A stretch of 64,000 nt of DNA, taken from contig CM075353.1 in NCBI GenBank assembly GCA_037693485.1, positions 8,256,001 to 8,320,000 on the forward strand, written 5' to 3'. Shown here piece by piece: positions 1 through 11,460 of the stretch (position 1 is its first letter; every line of letters begins with the position of its first letter). This DNA is from Kitagawia praeruptora. Taxonomy: Eukaryota > Streptophyta > Magnoliopsida > Apiales > Apiaceae. A program made the translations under genes and the position numbers. Below the pieces are notes generated by a model. The model did not search any database and had not been told where the DNA came from. It saw only the letters and a list, made by a program, of their open reading frames with translations.

Positions 1-266
1 TCCGTACGGTTGGATCGTTCAAAAATATTTTTTAAAAAATAGAAACAATAATCCGTAACAAAGCGCTAGTTACGAGTCATATTGAAAATAGTAGTGATCT
101 ACTAAAATCTCCAATCAAATTAATTTTTTATTTTCTGAAACTTGGGGAATATCATTATATTAGATATATATTGACATCCGTACGGTTGGATCGTTCAAAA
201 TTATTTTTTAAAAAATAGAAACAATAATCCGTAACAAAGCACTAGTTACGAGTCATATTGAAAATA
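1..266. repeat. Two direct copies of a ~90-bp repeat, 176 bp apart
   Basis: A block at 1-90 beginning TCCGTACGGTTGGATCGTTC returns almost unchanged at 177-266, with one or two substitutions. The spacing is 176 bp, a length common among plant satellites. The window opens exactly on the first copy, so a longer tandem array could lie to the left. After 266 the similarity stops and the sequence becomes AT-rich. No gene is visible. Confidence 0.75.
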
Positions 267-379
267 ATCCGTGACAAAGCACCAATAAAATACAATAAAT
301 AATATATTATCTTATAAATATTAAATTATTAATTATAAATTATTATATATATATATATTTTATTTATTTATATATTTAT

Positions 380-566
380 ATATTTTCGGATATCGGATAT
401 TTCGAATACGGATGTGCCTATATCCGTATCCGCTATTTTCGGATACGAATTCGGATACGAATATTATCCGTTTTCTTTCGAATACGGATATTATCCGTTT
501 TTTTCGGATTCGGTATCGAATTTTTCGGTCGAATATCGGATTTTTCGGATTTTTTTGACAGCCCTA
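380..566. mobile_element. Probable right end of a non-autonomous hAT-like element
   Basis: The stretch is rich in CGGATAT and TTCGGAT words and ends with GACAGCCCT at 557-565. Read on the other strand this is AGGGCTGTC followed by a T-rich run, which resembles hAT terminal repeats. I could not find the matching left end, so the element may be truncated or begin outside the window. Confidence 0.35.
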
Positions 567-1239
567 CATAAAACAAACGTGATTTAGAGAACTCAAAGGG
601 CACATTCCTTACCAGGGTCTAGAACTCTGCAGAGGAAACTCCAATTTTCAATCATCAACTTCAGAATCAGAATTAAAGTAGTTTTATTGCAATATAAAAT
701 AAAACAAATCCATCTAATTTTAGAAAATTGATTATTATATCAATTGAAATATTCACACTCGGTATCTTTGTTGTTCTATCACTGAATATTTGACTATCGT
801 TCATTCAAAAATGAATCATTTGTCAGAATAACAATGATTCGAATTCTCGACATCTCGTTATCAAGAATCACACTATGCACATTATAAGCTAAAGCATTTC
901 TAATTATCTAATTTGAGGCATAATGAAGAGAGTCTCTGCTAGGCAAAACTGCATATTTCAGTTATTTATCAGTATCGTATCAGGCTCCACAGTAGCAATA
1001 AAACTTCGAAACAGCTCCAGTTGTTAATTTACAAACAGTTATACTCAAAATTTTGGTAGCATCCCTTTTGCTCTCTGTATGAAACACAGTAGCTTTACAA
1101 AGCTTGCTACATATGAAAAAGAAAGAAAGAAAAGAAAGTAGTATGAAACCATGCGATAAGAAAGCCTTCCGTTAACTTCATCAAGGCCCCTCGATGTATC
1201 AGTCCGTTTCTGGTGGTTAGAACTTAAAATTGTGCCAGA

Positions 1240-3917
1240 TCAAACTCTGTTGTATGCTACTGAAGTGCTGAAAAGGCGACGTATGTACACAACCTGAAGT
1301 GCACTTGCACAAGCCAGCAAAATGTACTCTGTTATCGTGTAAAATATAACTCTGCTCCTTGTGCTCTCATTAGCTACAGAAAGAATTGTAATAACAAATT
1401 AAGATAATACGAGGAACATGAACATCATACGTGCATATATATAAAGATTGCGAACAGAAAGATCAGAAACGACCTTTCTGTTCGCATACAGTTTAGATTA
1501 AAATTAAGGTTCAAGACAGCATGCTACATAGTGCATATAGTGAATTAGGCTATCTTTTCTATGTTCACATAATTAGATTTCAATGAAAAAATAGACAAGT
1601 GCAATAAATTACATAAACAAAGCAAAAACATGCATATTCAAGTAATGTTAATGCTATGTGCAGCAGATGAAAAACAGAGAAATTCTCAAGCAAGTTAAAC
1701 CAGCAGAGTGCCTATATTTAAAATTATTTGTCATTAGAAGTTGATATCCACAGGCTCACAAGTCACAGCGTTTTCGCACTGCATATGCTTTGGATGTTGA
1801 AGATATATTCGAAATATCTACGTACTATTTTTTACACATATGGATTATGTGCGATAAATTGTAAATAGCGACTAGTATACAAAAAACTCAAGAAGTGGGA
1901 ATTTTTTAAAACGTTCATCGTCTCCAGTCCAGCTATCTAACCAGTAATTTTTCAATGTTATAAGCATTTTTAAGCACATCCAACTATCCAAGCCACAACA
2001 GTAATGTTGCATCAATACACACACACACACTCAATAATTCTTGATATGGGAAATACGATACCTGATGGTGCACGATCCTAGCAGAATATATGGCAAAAGA
2101 GGGTTTACAGGTTATAATGAGGCATACATGAATCAAAAATTAAAATTTCATGATATATGAAATCAGTTCTTAAGACAATCTTAGCAGGGAAAGGTTATGC
2201 AGTAGGCCAAATGGCTTACTATTGCGATGGCGAATATCCCGTGCTTTCAAGAACCTCTGCTCCATTATGACTGATTCTAATGCTTCCCTTAACTGAGCAA
2301 TCTTAACATTTATTGGATCCACATGCTCTGCAGCAGAACGGATATTAACAAAAAAGTCAGTTCTTTGAGTTTTGTTTCACTAATCCGGTACTCATGGAAT
2401 TTTTAAAAGAATATATTTAGATAATACTCCCTCCGTCCCACCCATTTCTTTACATGTTTTCAATCTTGCTTGGCATGCATTTTAAGGCGTATATAAAGTA
2501 TAGTTCCATAACTTATCTTTAAAATTTTCTTTTTTTGAATAAAAATTTAAACATTAAATTTTTATTCAGAAGAAAAAAAAATTAAAAATAAATTACGGAA
2601 CTATACTTTTTAGCAGTCTTAAAATGCGTGTCGAGCCCCCGTCGCTATCATGTAAAGAATTCGTGGGACTGAGGGAGTATGAATTTATAGTTTTAGTAGC
2701 GAAATGGATTTAATTATCTATAATAATAAAATTAAAGATTGATTCACTGTGAAGTGCAAGTGACGCAATTATTGCTTCGTATGGCGACAAACCATTTTTA
2801 GCAAGGTCGTGATCATTGGGGATATGGCCGACATGTATGTAGAAGGAAATGGTCTCTGGCGTTGAGTAGGGATTGTGAAAACAAAATTTGTAAAGTCCAC
2901 TTTGCGGGGCTTTGAACTGAAACTTGTCTCCAGAAGTACCGTTTATAGTGTGAATAGTATTACCAACAGGAGAAGTCACCTGCAGATATGCAGAACTTAA
3001 GATAAGCAAACGATATCCCCTGATCCTGCATTTTCTTCTAAACTAAGAATCGGAACATGTTAGATGAATGTATAAACATAACCACAAGATTCAAGTGATG
3101 AGCAATTGCTTGATCCACTCAAGGGGCAGTCTGTGTGACACTATAATTGTTTGAAGAGAAAATTCATAGGTAATGTGAAAATAGGCATAGGTAAATGCTA
3201 ATATAGAACTTGAACACAGATACTCAAATTCATTTCGGGTTGATTTAATATCACATTCCCACCGTTTCATAGTAAAATTTGCACTCATTTTATCAGACTA
3301 AACCATTTACAACAATCCTATATACCGACTGTTTTAATCACTTTTAAGTTCATTTCGGGTAGATTTAATACCACATTCCCACCCATTTCATAGTATGAAA
3401 CTTGCTGGAATTTGCACTTGTTTGGTCATGAAAAATGATAAAAAGTGAAAGAAAAGAGAATGAGGGGCTGCAAATTTTATACAATCCGATTTGCGGAAAA
3501 AAATTAAAGGAATAAAAAAAGGAGAACAGAACACACACTCTCAAACGTATATCTTAACATACAGACATTGATCTATATCGAACACACGACCAAAGGAACA
3601 CATGATTTCAAGAAACAAAATAATGTAATACAATTCATTAATTTGTCACACATGCACGTAGAAATGAGAGCATGCAATTAGTCCCAGCAACATAAACAAA
3701 AGGACCTTACAATGAAGTCGATGCCGGGGTGATCTGAGCTCCAGAAAATGTCGTGATCGAGGACGACAAAGTTACCGGAAATATTATCACCTTCATACAG
3801 AGCGTACTCGTACACGCATTCAACATATTCTACTGCTATAGAAAGTGATGATATGTATTGTATTAAGCTCAAGAAATTAATCAGCCCTATCAATCCAGAC
3901 ACATTACACCACCTCAT
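1240..3917 (-). CDS. p24-family cargo receptor (emp24/GOLD domain), p24-beta type, 4 exons
   Basis: Type I membrane protein of early secretory vesicles; p24 proteins bind cargo and coat proteins between ER and Golgi. Exons on the minus strand are 3711-3917, 2793-2979, 2220-2327 and 1240-1373, all with GT/AG borders; they sum to 636 bp, or 211 residues. A hydrophobic signal peptide covers about residues 1-27. The GOLD domain follows, with the expected cysteine pair C34 and C102 and the family strings DHDIFW and CFHNPYSTPE. A coiled segment (VKIAQLREALES) leads to a membrane helix at about 176-198. The short tail ends SVAYNRV, as I recall for plant p24-beta3. I see no defect. The second intron (2328-2792) holds a Stowaway MITE. 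Confidence 0.93.
2427..2677. mobile_element. Stowaway-type MITE in an intron of the p24 gene
   Basis: The ends are CTCCCTCCGTCCC on the left and GGGACTGAGGGAG on the right, flanked by TA on both sides. This is the signature of Tc1/mariner-derived Stowaway elements. It is 251 bp long and lies wholly inside the second intron of the p24 gene, clear of the splice sites. Confidence 0.85.
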
Positions 3918-4136
3918 TTTCTCTCTTCTGCCCCGTTATAGTAGCATCTCAGATTAGGATTAATGATGATAATAATGGATCAGCACTTCCCCTCAGATTT
4001 GCTTTTTTCCTTAATAAATTTTAATCTTTTTATAGGGAATAATGATTTATAATCTTTTAATTAATTTTGAAGTGTGTATTTAATTCAGTTTCGTTAGTAA
4101 TTTTGTCAATAGTTAATATTTTTTGGGCAGTATATT

Positions 4137-4517
4137 CAGTGTTGTAAAAATCGGTTGAGGCGGCCGCCTAGGCGCTAGGCGCCATCAAAACGCCCCGACT
4201 CGGGTCTAGGCGGTTAAAAAAAACGTTTTTTGTGTAAATCGGTCAAAAATCGGCCTAGACGGTCAAAATCGGCCTAGGCGGTCAAAAAATCGGCCTAGGC
4301 GGTCAAAAATCGGAAAAATTCAGCAAAATACGTTGAAAAATTCAAAAATTGGCAAAATATTTGACAAAAATATTTAATAAATAAAAATATTAAAAATAAT
4401 ATTTAAATATAACGGATTAATGCTCCGATTAATCCGTCCGATTAATCCTCGCCTACCCGATTAATCGCTAGGCGGTACCCTGACCTTCCTGTGCGCCTAG
4501 CAATTTCTGGAACACTG
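4137..4517. mobile_element. hAT-type MITE with an 8-bp target duplication
   Basis: The termini are CAGTGTTGTAAAAATCGG and, inverted, CAGTGTTCCAGAAATTG. Both sides carry the 8-bp direct repeat AGTATATT (4129-4136 and 4518-4525), as hAT transposition leaves. The 381-bp interior is full of CGGCCTAGGCGG and ATTAATCG words and codes for nothing. It lies about 560 bp upstream of the ELIP start codon. Confidence 0.88.
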
Positions 4518-4820
4518 AGTATATTTAACTAAATATGGTAAAGATTTGTTTCCTTCGTCGAAAATATATCGGGTCTATTTCATATATTCTGAAATTAATA
4601 GTTATTATATAAAAAAACACGTAAATGTTTTTTTTCCGGAAATAAGTCCTTATATGTCTGATAAATAACTTATTTGTGTTGGAGCTTTTGGTCACTGCCA
4701 AAGCCAAGATACGAAAACTGATAGAGTGATGACACTTCACATTACAGGCCGCAGAGTCAAGCGTGTTCTATTTTCTGGCTAGTACATAGTCCACATCGTC
4801 TAGTTCCAAGAATTTGAGGG

Positions 4821-4962
4821 CACGTAGGGGTCTCGTGACACACACTGCACTTTAATCCTAAAACTTCAACGTGGAGAGCTAAATGGCCATTTAGGTCTTC
4901 TCCAAGCTCTTCCTTTCTCTCGTGTTCATGTCCATGCAGGACACACTTTTTTTCTATATATA
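4821..4962 (+). promoter_or_regulatory. Candidate ELIP promoter elements
   Basis: An ACGT-core motif CACGTA lies at 4821 and CAACGTGG (reverse CCACGTTG) at about 4868. A TATA-like TATATATA lies at about 4953, some 120 bp before the ATG at 5077. ACGT-core boxes are bound by bZIP factors such as HY5 in light-induced promoters. The assignment here is by motif only. Confidence 0.4.
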
Positions 4963-5076
4963 TTCTCGTCTTCACTAGACAAATAAAGCATCTCACTCAA
5001 ACTACTACAAGCAAGTTCTTGAGCCTGCAATCAAACCTTTAACCAGCTCCTACATAATATAGATCATATATACACA

Positions 5077-5890
5077 ATGGCCTCATCAATTGATATGCAA
5101 TCAATCCTAGCCTCTTCGGCATCACCAGCCATTAACGGAAGAAGGCTAGGCCTTATTCCGGCCAATAATGCGTTTGCACCATCTATATCTAGGGGTGCTC
5201 CTAGCCTGCGAATTAGGTGCATGGCAAAGGTAGTGCATGCTTTCAATTAATAGTTGATTTACTTGGGGTTTGTTTAATCTTGTTAATATATAATATAATA
5301 TCCTCGTGCGCTTTTGCTGACACCTTAAGATTTTAAAACAAAGTCGTGAAGTTGAAAATTTTGTTTAATTACTATGTATTGTATGTAGGATGGCCAAAAG
5401 AAGGATTCAATCCCAGAAACTAATATTCCAGCACCGAAGGTAATTAAGATATATGTTTACAGAATGTTTAATTTGTAGAACAAAAAAAAGGTACAGTCAT
5501 TACTTTTTAAATTAACGAAGAGGGGTACAAATTTGTATGTTACAGGCCAGCACAAGTTTTTTTGATGTACTAGCATTCAATGGACCTGCACCAGAAAGAA
5601 TCAACGGCAGACTTGCGATGATCGGATTCGTTGCAGCTATGGCAGTGGAAGTATCGAATGGCCAGGACGTATTTTCACAGATATCTAACGGTGGTGTCCC
5701 CTGGTTCTTGGGAACAAGTGTATTGCTAACACTGGCATCTTTAGTACCTCTGTTCAAAGGAGTTAGTGTTCAATCAAAATCAGAAGGAGTAATGACTTCT
5801 GATGCTGAGATGTGGAATGGCAGATTTGCTATGTTAGGTCTCGTAGCATTGGCCTTTACCGAGTACCTAAAGGGCAGTGCACTGGTTTAA
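5077..5890 (+). CDS. ELIP: Early light-induced protein (ELIP), chloroplast, 3 exons
   Basis: ELIPs are thylakoid proteins of the LHC superfamily, made under light stress and during greening; they are thought to bind chlorophyll and limit photo-oxidation. Exons are 5077-5229, 5389-5439 and 5546-5890, giving 549 bp or 182 residues. The first exon encodes a Ser/Ala-rich transit peptide ending near RIRCMAK. The third exon encodes three membrane helices. Helix I carries the chlorophyll-binding motif ERINGRLAM (85-93) and helix III carries AEMWNGRFAM (155-164), so both Glu-Asn/Arg pairs are intact. The middle helix begins near PWFLGTSVLL. The start was chosen because it gives a full transit peptide and is the first ATG after a TATA-like box. 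The gene is complete; residue numbering is mine. Confidence 0.95.
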
Positions 5891-6299
5891 GTTGATCAAA
5901 AAAACATGTATAGTTAATTATGTTCCTATTCCCAGCCTTCTATGGTTTTCGACTTTCGATTTTATACGGTTTGGTTGATTTTGGTTCGATTTCAGTATTA
6001 TTTCAGTTTTGTTGCTCAATCCTACCATTCTACCCGGTGTAATCTATACATCAGATGATATGAAATGGTTATTTCATTAGCATTGAAATTTGTTATCTAC
6101 TTATCTTAATTGTAGAATTTCTCCTACTCAAACAAAAAAATGAAAACGAAGAGCTTTGCTACAATTACCACATCATGATTAGAGTTGTCAACGATTAGTT
6201 TACAGAATTCGAAATTCATGTCACTCTGAAGATGGGATTTTGAAAAAGGAAATAATACAAGTAAAGATATAAATCATGGCAGACAAAGATAAAATGCAG

Positions 6300-6423
6300 A
6301 TGAAGTAAAAATAAATGTACAGGAACATGAAATGATATGTATTTGTATTATTTTGAAATGGAGATGAAGTAAAAGTAAATCTACAAGAACATGAAATGAT
6401 ATGTATTTGTATTATTTTGAAAT
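6300..6423. repeat. Tandem duplication, two ~60-bp copies
   Basis: The block starting GATGAAGTAAAAATAAATGT at about 6300 is repeated from about 6364 with a few substitutions. Both copies end in TATTTGTATTATTTTGAAAT. It lies in the ELIP downstream region, where I see no gene between 5891 and the tRNA at 6586. Confidence 0.8.
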
Positions 6424-6585
6424 TACAAGTTGAGAGCCCGTCTATAAAAATACCTCACTGTAATAGAAGAAGATATCGAAAAAATTCTGCAATAAAATCT
6501 TTGAAGTTTCTATACTGTCTGTGTAGCTAAACACACAATTACTACATCATGATTAGTTTACAGAATTCGAATTTCATGTCAACAT

Positions 6586-6659
6586 GGTTTCGTGGTGTAG
6601 TTGGTTATCACGTCTGTCTAACACACAGACGGTCCCCGGTTCGAGCCCGGGCGAAGCCA
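6586..6659 (+). tRNA. tRNA-Val (anticodon AAC), copy 1
   Basis: A 74-nt cloverleaf. Acceptor arm GGTTTCG pairs with CGAAGCC, discriminator A. D arm TGTAGTTGGTTATCA. The anticodon stem CTGT/ACAG carries loop CTAACAC with anticodon AAC, and the T arm reads CCCGG TTCGAGC CCGGG. The internal A box (GTGTAGTTGGTTA) and B box (GGTTCGAGCCC) are intact. The T loop has G where copy 2 at 10469 has A. A short T run about 8 nt downstream may end Pol III transcription. Confidence 0.97.
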
Positions 6660-6747
6660 TCCATTATTTTTACATAATTGTTTTGCTCTGTGAAAAAGGG
6701 CCAAGGGGAATAGAATTTTCTAACTATTTTTGCATCATTTTAGTCAA

Positions 6748-7413
6748 CTAGCTTTAATTCCGGTGCAAGGCACGGGATTGCTTTATCTTATAATTGGTTC
6801 TGCAATTTTTCTCGTTATGTTTTGATATTAATATTAGCCATTGATATTATGACGATTAGAATTCTTTTTAGTTTAGCGCGTTCTTTTTGGTTAAAACATT
6901 CAAATATACCCTTTATTTTTTCAAAGTACTCAGAGTCATGTATTTTTTGTATTTGATATTACAGAATGTCAAGTAATACACCAAAGACAAGAAAGTATAA
7001 AAAAATATTGTATGGACACATTTTTATGTAGTAAAAATAATAAATTACAATACAAATTAATTTATTCTGTAAATTGCATAGCACAAATATGTAGTTAGTA
7101 ATTTGAAGTTAATGTTCAAATATTATTTCTTCAGTAATGTTCCATCATTTATAATGAGTTCCTTGGCTTCTATACTCGTGCGAGACGCAAACTTCTTGGA
7201 ATGGTTAGTTAATTGCAATGTAACAAAAGTGTTATAATTAAGTACATAATATTAAATAAACATATTTAATATGAGTTTTAATTAATGTATATTAATAAAT
7301 GCACATATTAAATATGAATTTTAATTGATGTGTATTAATGAATAAAGAGGATTAAAATAGTAATTTTAGATGAATTAAAATGGTATATGTTGTGGTATTA
7401 TATATATAATAGA
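6748..7413 (-). mobile_element. Small non-autonomous Helitron with an identifiable empty site
   Basis: Read on the minus strand the insert starts TCTATTATATATATAATACC and ends in CTAG, about a dozen bases after a hairpin CCGTGC-CTT-GCACCGG. These are the Helitron termini. It sits between host A and T. The second copy of the surrounding block (10610-10690) has the same flanks joined without it (GCAGGAA then TTCACTAAAATG on the minus strand), so it works as an empty site. The 666-bp insert has no coding capacity. Confidence 0.88.
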
Positions 7414-7775
7414 TTCCTGCAACCAAAAGTTCCTCAGCAATAAGCAATCACTTCATACTTCAAGATTTGTAGTCTGTAAAAGCAAACGTACAATTTACAC
7501 TTAAAGAATTTTGAGATTTTGAACACAAATCATGAAATTTCGAATCAAGTTGAACTCTGTTCATATCTACTAATTAAATTTCAAATCAAGTTAGAATTCC
7601 GATTTGTTGACAAGTCTAGTGTTATATTTATTTAACTGAACCTATTGCATCAAAAAAAGAACAAAGTAAATGTTAAATAAATATGAAATGTCCAAAAAAA
7701 AATTAAAAATTGCCTTGGAGACTGTCAATTTTTTTATACGAGTCATCTCTCACTCAATTAGAAGATGTGTTTCCC

Positions 7776-8718
7776 ATGAGAGTCGACCCTCTCTAAACAC
7801 CCCCCTCCCCCCTTTCTTTCTTCGCCCCCCCCCCCCTTCCCCTTTCTTTCTTCGCCCCCCCCCCCTTCCTCTTCCCCGCCGCCCCCTTCCTCATATTCCC
7901 CCTTTTTCATCCTTCTCCTCCTTCTTTCAATCCATCTTCCTAATTTTCATTTTCTTTTTTAATAAAAATCGAGATCTAGCCAAAAATCGAGCCTTGCTCC
8001 TCACTTAATCCTCAGATCTGCACCAATTTGGTTCTTGATTTCGCAAATAAAACCCAATTTAGTTGGGCGTTTGTGTGTCTCTCCGTTTGGAGTGGTTTGC
8101 TTGTCTCTCCTTTTGGAGTGTTTTTATGTTGATTAATTATGCTTGTGTCTGTTTGAAGTTGGATCTACTGAGAATGGGTTTGCTGATGACTTGGGGGATC
8201 TGGAAAGTCTACATCAAAGCTGGAACAGTGACGAATATTGCAAGAGCTCACCACTCACAACCAAAGATTGTTCGTTATTTGTTGGGGATTTTCACTTTCG
8301 GCATGTGCTGGTATCCGGCATGTAGATAGCTGGGGTGTTAATCATCCTTTGGGGATTCCTATGTTCGGCATGTCTATAGCTGGTATCCGGCATGTAGATA
8401 GCTGGAGTATTGTTCCTCTAACCTCAGTTTATACACTTGAGGCTTCTGAACACTGGGGTATCAATGGTTCTTATGTGATGTGGTCAATTGTGATACCGCT
8501 ACCTTCAGGGATGTTGGCGCAGTATGGATCGCCTAGGAAGTCTTCATATTCGTTTTTAGTTTCAAGAACTTTTAAGTTCATCTTGTTAAACGATCAGAAA
8601 ACAATTTATTTGTTTTTCACTCTGGTCGTAGTGACAGTTGGGGGTTTGTCCCACTGTATTTTAAGTTGGTTTGATCCATTAATATAATCCTATGCATTTC
8701 GTCAAAAAAAAAAAAAGA
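7776..8718 (+). mobile_element. Non-LTR retroelement, probably L1-mobilised, with poly(A) and 16-bp TSD
   Basis: The insert is flanked by perfect copies of AGAAGATGTGTTTCCC (7760-7775 and 8719-8734) and ends in a run of A, so it entered by target-primed reverse transcription. It starts ATGAGAGTCGAC, then long C/T-rich tracts. Its last bases GCATTTCGTCAAAA resemble the 3' end of the L1 fragment at 46462 (GCATTTTGTCAAAA), which suggests L1 machinery moved it. A 149-codon frame at 8238-8687 contains a repeated GIRHVDSW segment but resembles no protein I know. Confidence 0.8.
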
Positions 8719-8851
8719 AGAAGATGTGTTTCCCCTTGATATTACCTTGGGGTCACTTTGACTAAATGAACTTTTCTTGGTATGGAAAATGCCGGCCTAA
8801 TTTGTCAATTTTCTAACTATAACCAACAAATCAGTTTAGCTCTCTAACTTA

Positions 8852-9244
8852 GAGGGTGTTTGGGATTGCTTAAAATAAGTTACTTTTGACTTAATGGAGG
8901 TGTTTTTAACTTAAAAGAGAAAGTAAAGTTGTTTACTTTAAGTTGAATGAATGTGTTTGGATAATTTTACTTAAAGTTAAATGGGAATTTAATAATTTTG
9001 ACTTAAAGTGATATTTGACTTAAAAAATTTTTAAATTCATGATATTTAAGCTTTACAAGAATTATGAAAAAAAAAAAAAAAAAAACTCCATAAGTCATAA
9101 GTCATAAGTCAAAAGTACCTAAATGTAACTTCTGACTTAAAGCAGTTTTTTAACTTAAAGCCGGCTTAAAGCCACGTTACACAAACACACCAAAAACTCC
9201 TTAAAGGAGCTTTTGGCTTTAAGTAAGGTTAGCCAAACAGGCTG
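8852..9244. mobile_element. PIF/Harbinger-like MITE
   Basis: The left end reads GAGGGTGTTTGGGATTGC and the right end, inverted, CAGCCTGTTTGGCTAACC. TTA flanks both sides, the three-base target duplication of Harbinger elements. The 393-bp interior is built from AAGTCA and ACTTAAAG words in both directions, so it can fold. An A19 tract lies at about 9067. Confidence 0.65.
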
Positions 9245-9429
9245 TTAATTAGTTGCACCTCCCTGTCAGGACCAGCACCTTCACCTACAAATTAGTTTAG
9301 CTCATCACGATAAATTGTCAGCTCAATAATTGAAGGAATCGATAATAGAATAATTTCATTTACTCTATCATAATTCTACAGTAATCAAACTAATTAAAGT
9401 GAAATGTTATATCCAAGGGTCCTACTCCC

Positions 9430-9714
9430 TGACAATCGATTGTCAGGACCGGTTATGTAACAATTGATTCGCAGGTAGTTGGATTAAGAATCCAACGGTC
9501 CTGGATTAAAAAAAAAATTACATATCCGCTATAATTCTCCACGAATAGGCTGATTGACTGTCCGCTTTAATTTTCCGCGCATAGGTTCTGTCCTATCCAC
9601 GAAAAATTATAACGGACAAGTAAAATTATTATTTTTAATCCAGACCTTTGGATCAAGGATCCAATGGCCTAGAATTCAATTGTTACATAACCGGTACCTG
9701 ACAATCGATTGTCA
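9430..9714. mobile_element. MITE with ~40-bp terminal inverted repeats
   Basis: TGACAATCGATTGTCAGG at the left and its inverted counterpart at the right each lead into CCGGTTATGTAACAATTGA and its complement. The interior also pairs (ATCCAACGGTCCTGGATT against the complement of AATCCAGACCTTTGGAT), so most of the element can fold. The exact ends and target duplication are not clear; it may extend about 15 bp on each side. Confidence 0.6.
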
Positions 9715-10468
9715 AGCACCAAGACTCATCCTAAAATAGTGATATTAGAGGCTCAACTCGCACAAGTTTGAAAACTAGAGATGAACATATAGTAAAATTT
9801 ATTTAAATAGCGTAATATTCTAAAGAGAAATATTAGAGCCCCAAATTGTTCCCAAATGTTTAATTAGGATTGAATATGTATTTTAAAAATAAAAAGGTCG
9901 TCCATGTATTTAGATAGTCTACACTAATTAAAAGAAAACACTTGTCATTCGAGAAATCATTTCGGGTTGGTATGAAAACGAGTCGAATATATCCGAACAG
10001 TAGTATAATCAGATTCCGTTCGAATTTGTAATTTGCTCATTCATATTCGATCCAGATGCGAATTAATATGTTTATATTTTACTCAAATTTGACTCGAATT
10101 CGAATATAAATGTTCATATTTTATTCGGTTCGACTTGATTGAATATCGAACTACTCGATTTTGGATATTCGAATTCGAATTCATTCAGAATAATCTTAAG
10201 AAAATTAAGAATATTGAAATGACTATTTACAAAAAAACTAAAATGTGCTAACTTGTAGAATTTTGGTTGATTTTGGTTCGATTTCAGTATTATTTCAGTT
10301 TTGTTGCTCAACCCTACCATTCTACCCGGTGTAATCTCTACAACAGATGATATGAAATGGTTATTTCTCCTACTCAGAAAAAGGTTTGCTACATGACTGC
10401 TACATGAAAAAGCTTTGCTACATGGCTGCTACATGACGTTACGGTTACTCGAACAATTATTTCAAAAT

Positions 10469-10542
10469 GGTTTCGTGGTGTAGTTGGTTATCACGTCTGT
10501 CTAACACACAGACGGTCCCCGGTTCGAACCCGGGCGAAGCCA
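10469..10542 (+). tRNA. tRNA-Val (anticodon AAC), copy 2
   Basis: This is the same 74-nt gene as at 6586, with one difference in the T loop, where this copy has the usual TTCGAAC. All arms pair and the anticodon is AAC. It lies in the second copy of the duplicated block, so it arose by segmental duplication rather than as a tRNA-derived SINE. A TTTTT run lies about 15 nt downstream. Confidence 0.97.
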
Positions 10543-10699
10543 TCAATTAACTTCTTCATTTTTGTTTTATTCAGTAAAAAAGAGAAGAATTTCCTTGCTA
10601 TTTTTGCATCATTTTAGTGAATTCCTGCAACTAAAAGTTCCTCACCACTACGCAATTACTTCATTTGTCAAGATATGCAGTCTATAAAAGCGGAAGTGC

Positions 10700-11460
10700 A
10701 AAACTAGAGCAATCTGATATTATAACGGAGTTAACATCATAAATGGAACATGGTCAAACTTTTATATGAAAATTATACGTACACTCATAAATAAACTTAT
10801 ATAATGCCATACTATGTAATTGCGCTCCTAATTTATTTGCTTCTTTAATCCAAACGACGGTCTTTCTTAAGGTTTTTTTTATGTCATTTGAGTCGCTCAT
10901 GGCAGTGTGGGTAATCCATATTCCATACATGCACATCAAAAAATGATAGTCAATAATAACAAACTTTCTAGCTTGTTTATGTACAATGGAGTGCAAAGTT
11001 TGCCAAAAAGATATTTCAGGCAGAGTTAACATATATATTGAAGCCAGGGCACCAGTTCGATTTTTATCATCTCAGACAGAATCCATGTACATATTTAGTT
11101 GGAAAAAGGATGCGACACATTATACCAGTGGCTTTGAAGACCATAATTTAATCAAGATATACCTAAAACACTTTATCGTTACTTCAGACTACGTCCGACT
11201 ACAACCGAGATGGTTGGCTGACCTTTAGATACATTATTCTAGGGAAAAAAATTGGGGATATTGCCCTCTACAGCTAATTAAGTCCCAAAATGGATGTGAC
11301 TCGACAAAAAAATTGATAGAATGAAATAACCTTGTAACAAAAGACCCTATATAGACGGAGATATATGTACATACATTTATAAGAGGAATACATCTCTACT
11401 ATTTCACGTATACTTACTTTTGCATACCCATCCTCTGGACTAGTTTTAAGATTATACAAG
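10700..11460. other. Region without a supported gene between tRNA-Val and dymeclin
   Basis: Open frames exist on both strands (10754-11032 minus, 10986-11228 plus), but neither resembles a family I know. Neither has a start context, signal or neighbouring exons to support it. It may hold the dymeclin 3' UTR near 11400 and an old gene or transposon fragment. Confidence 0.5.

Larger units (their letters stand above)
5965..10700. repeat. Segmental duplication carrying the two tRNA-Val genes
   Basis: Sequence at about 5965-6080, 6540-6747 and 7414-7490 matches about 10260-10365, 10440-10618 and 10618-10690 in the same orientation. Shared landmarks are TTCAGTATTATTTCAG, the tRNA with its flanks, TTTTTGCATCATTTTAGT, and CTGCAAC-AAAAGTTCCTC. 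The copies differ by the Helitron in copy 1 and by indels between landmarks. About 4.3 kb separates them, now filled by other insertions. Confidence 0.85.

Noticed and set aside
8238..8687. 149-codon frame as a gene
   Set aside because: It sits inside a retroelement flanked by target duplications, has internal DNA repeats and has no recognisable domain.
10754..11228. Overlapping frames after the second tRNA
   Set aside because: No family recognised, opposite frames overlap, and dymeclin exons start further right; not enough to call a gene.
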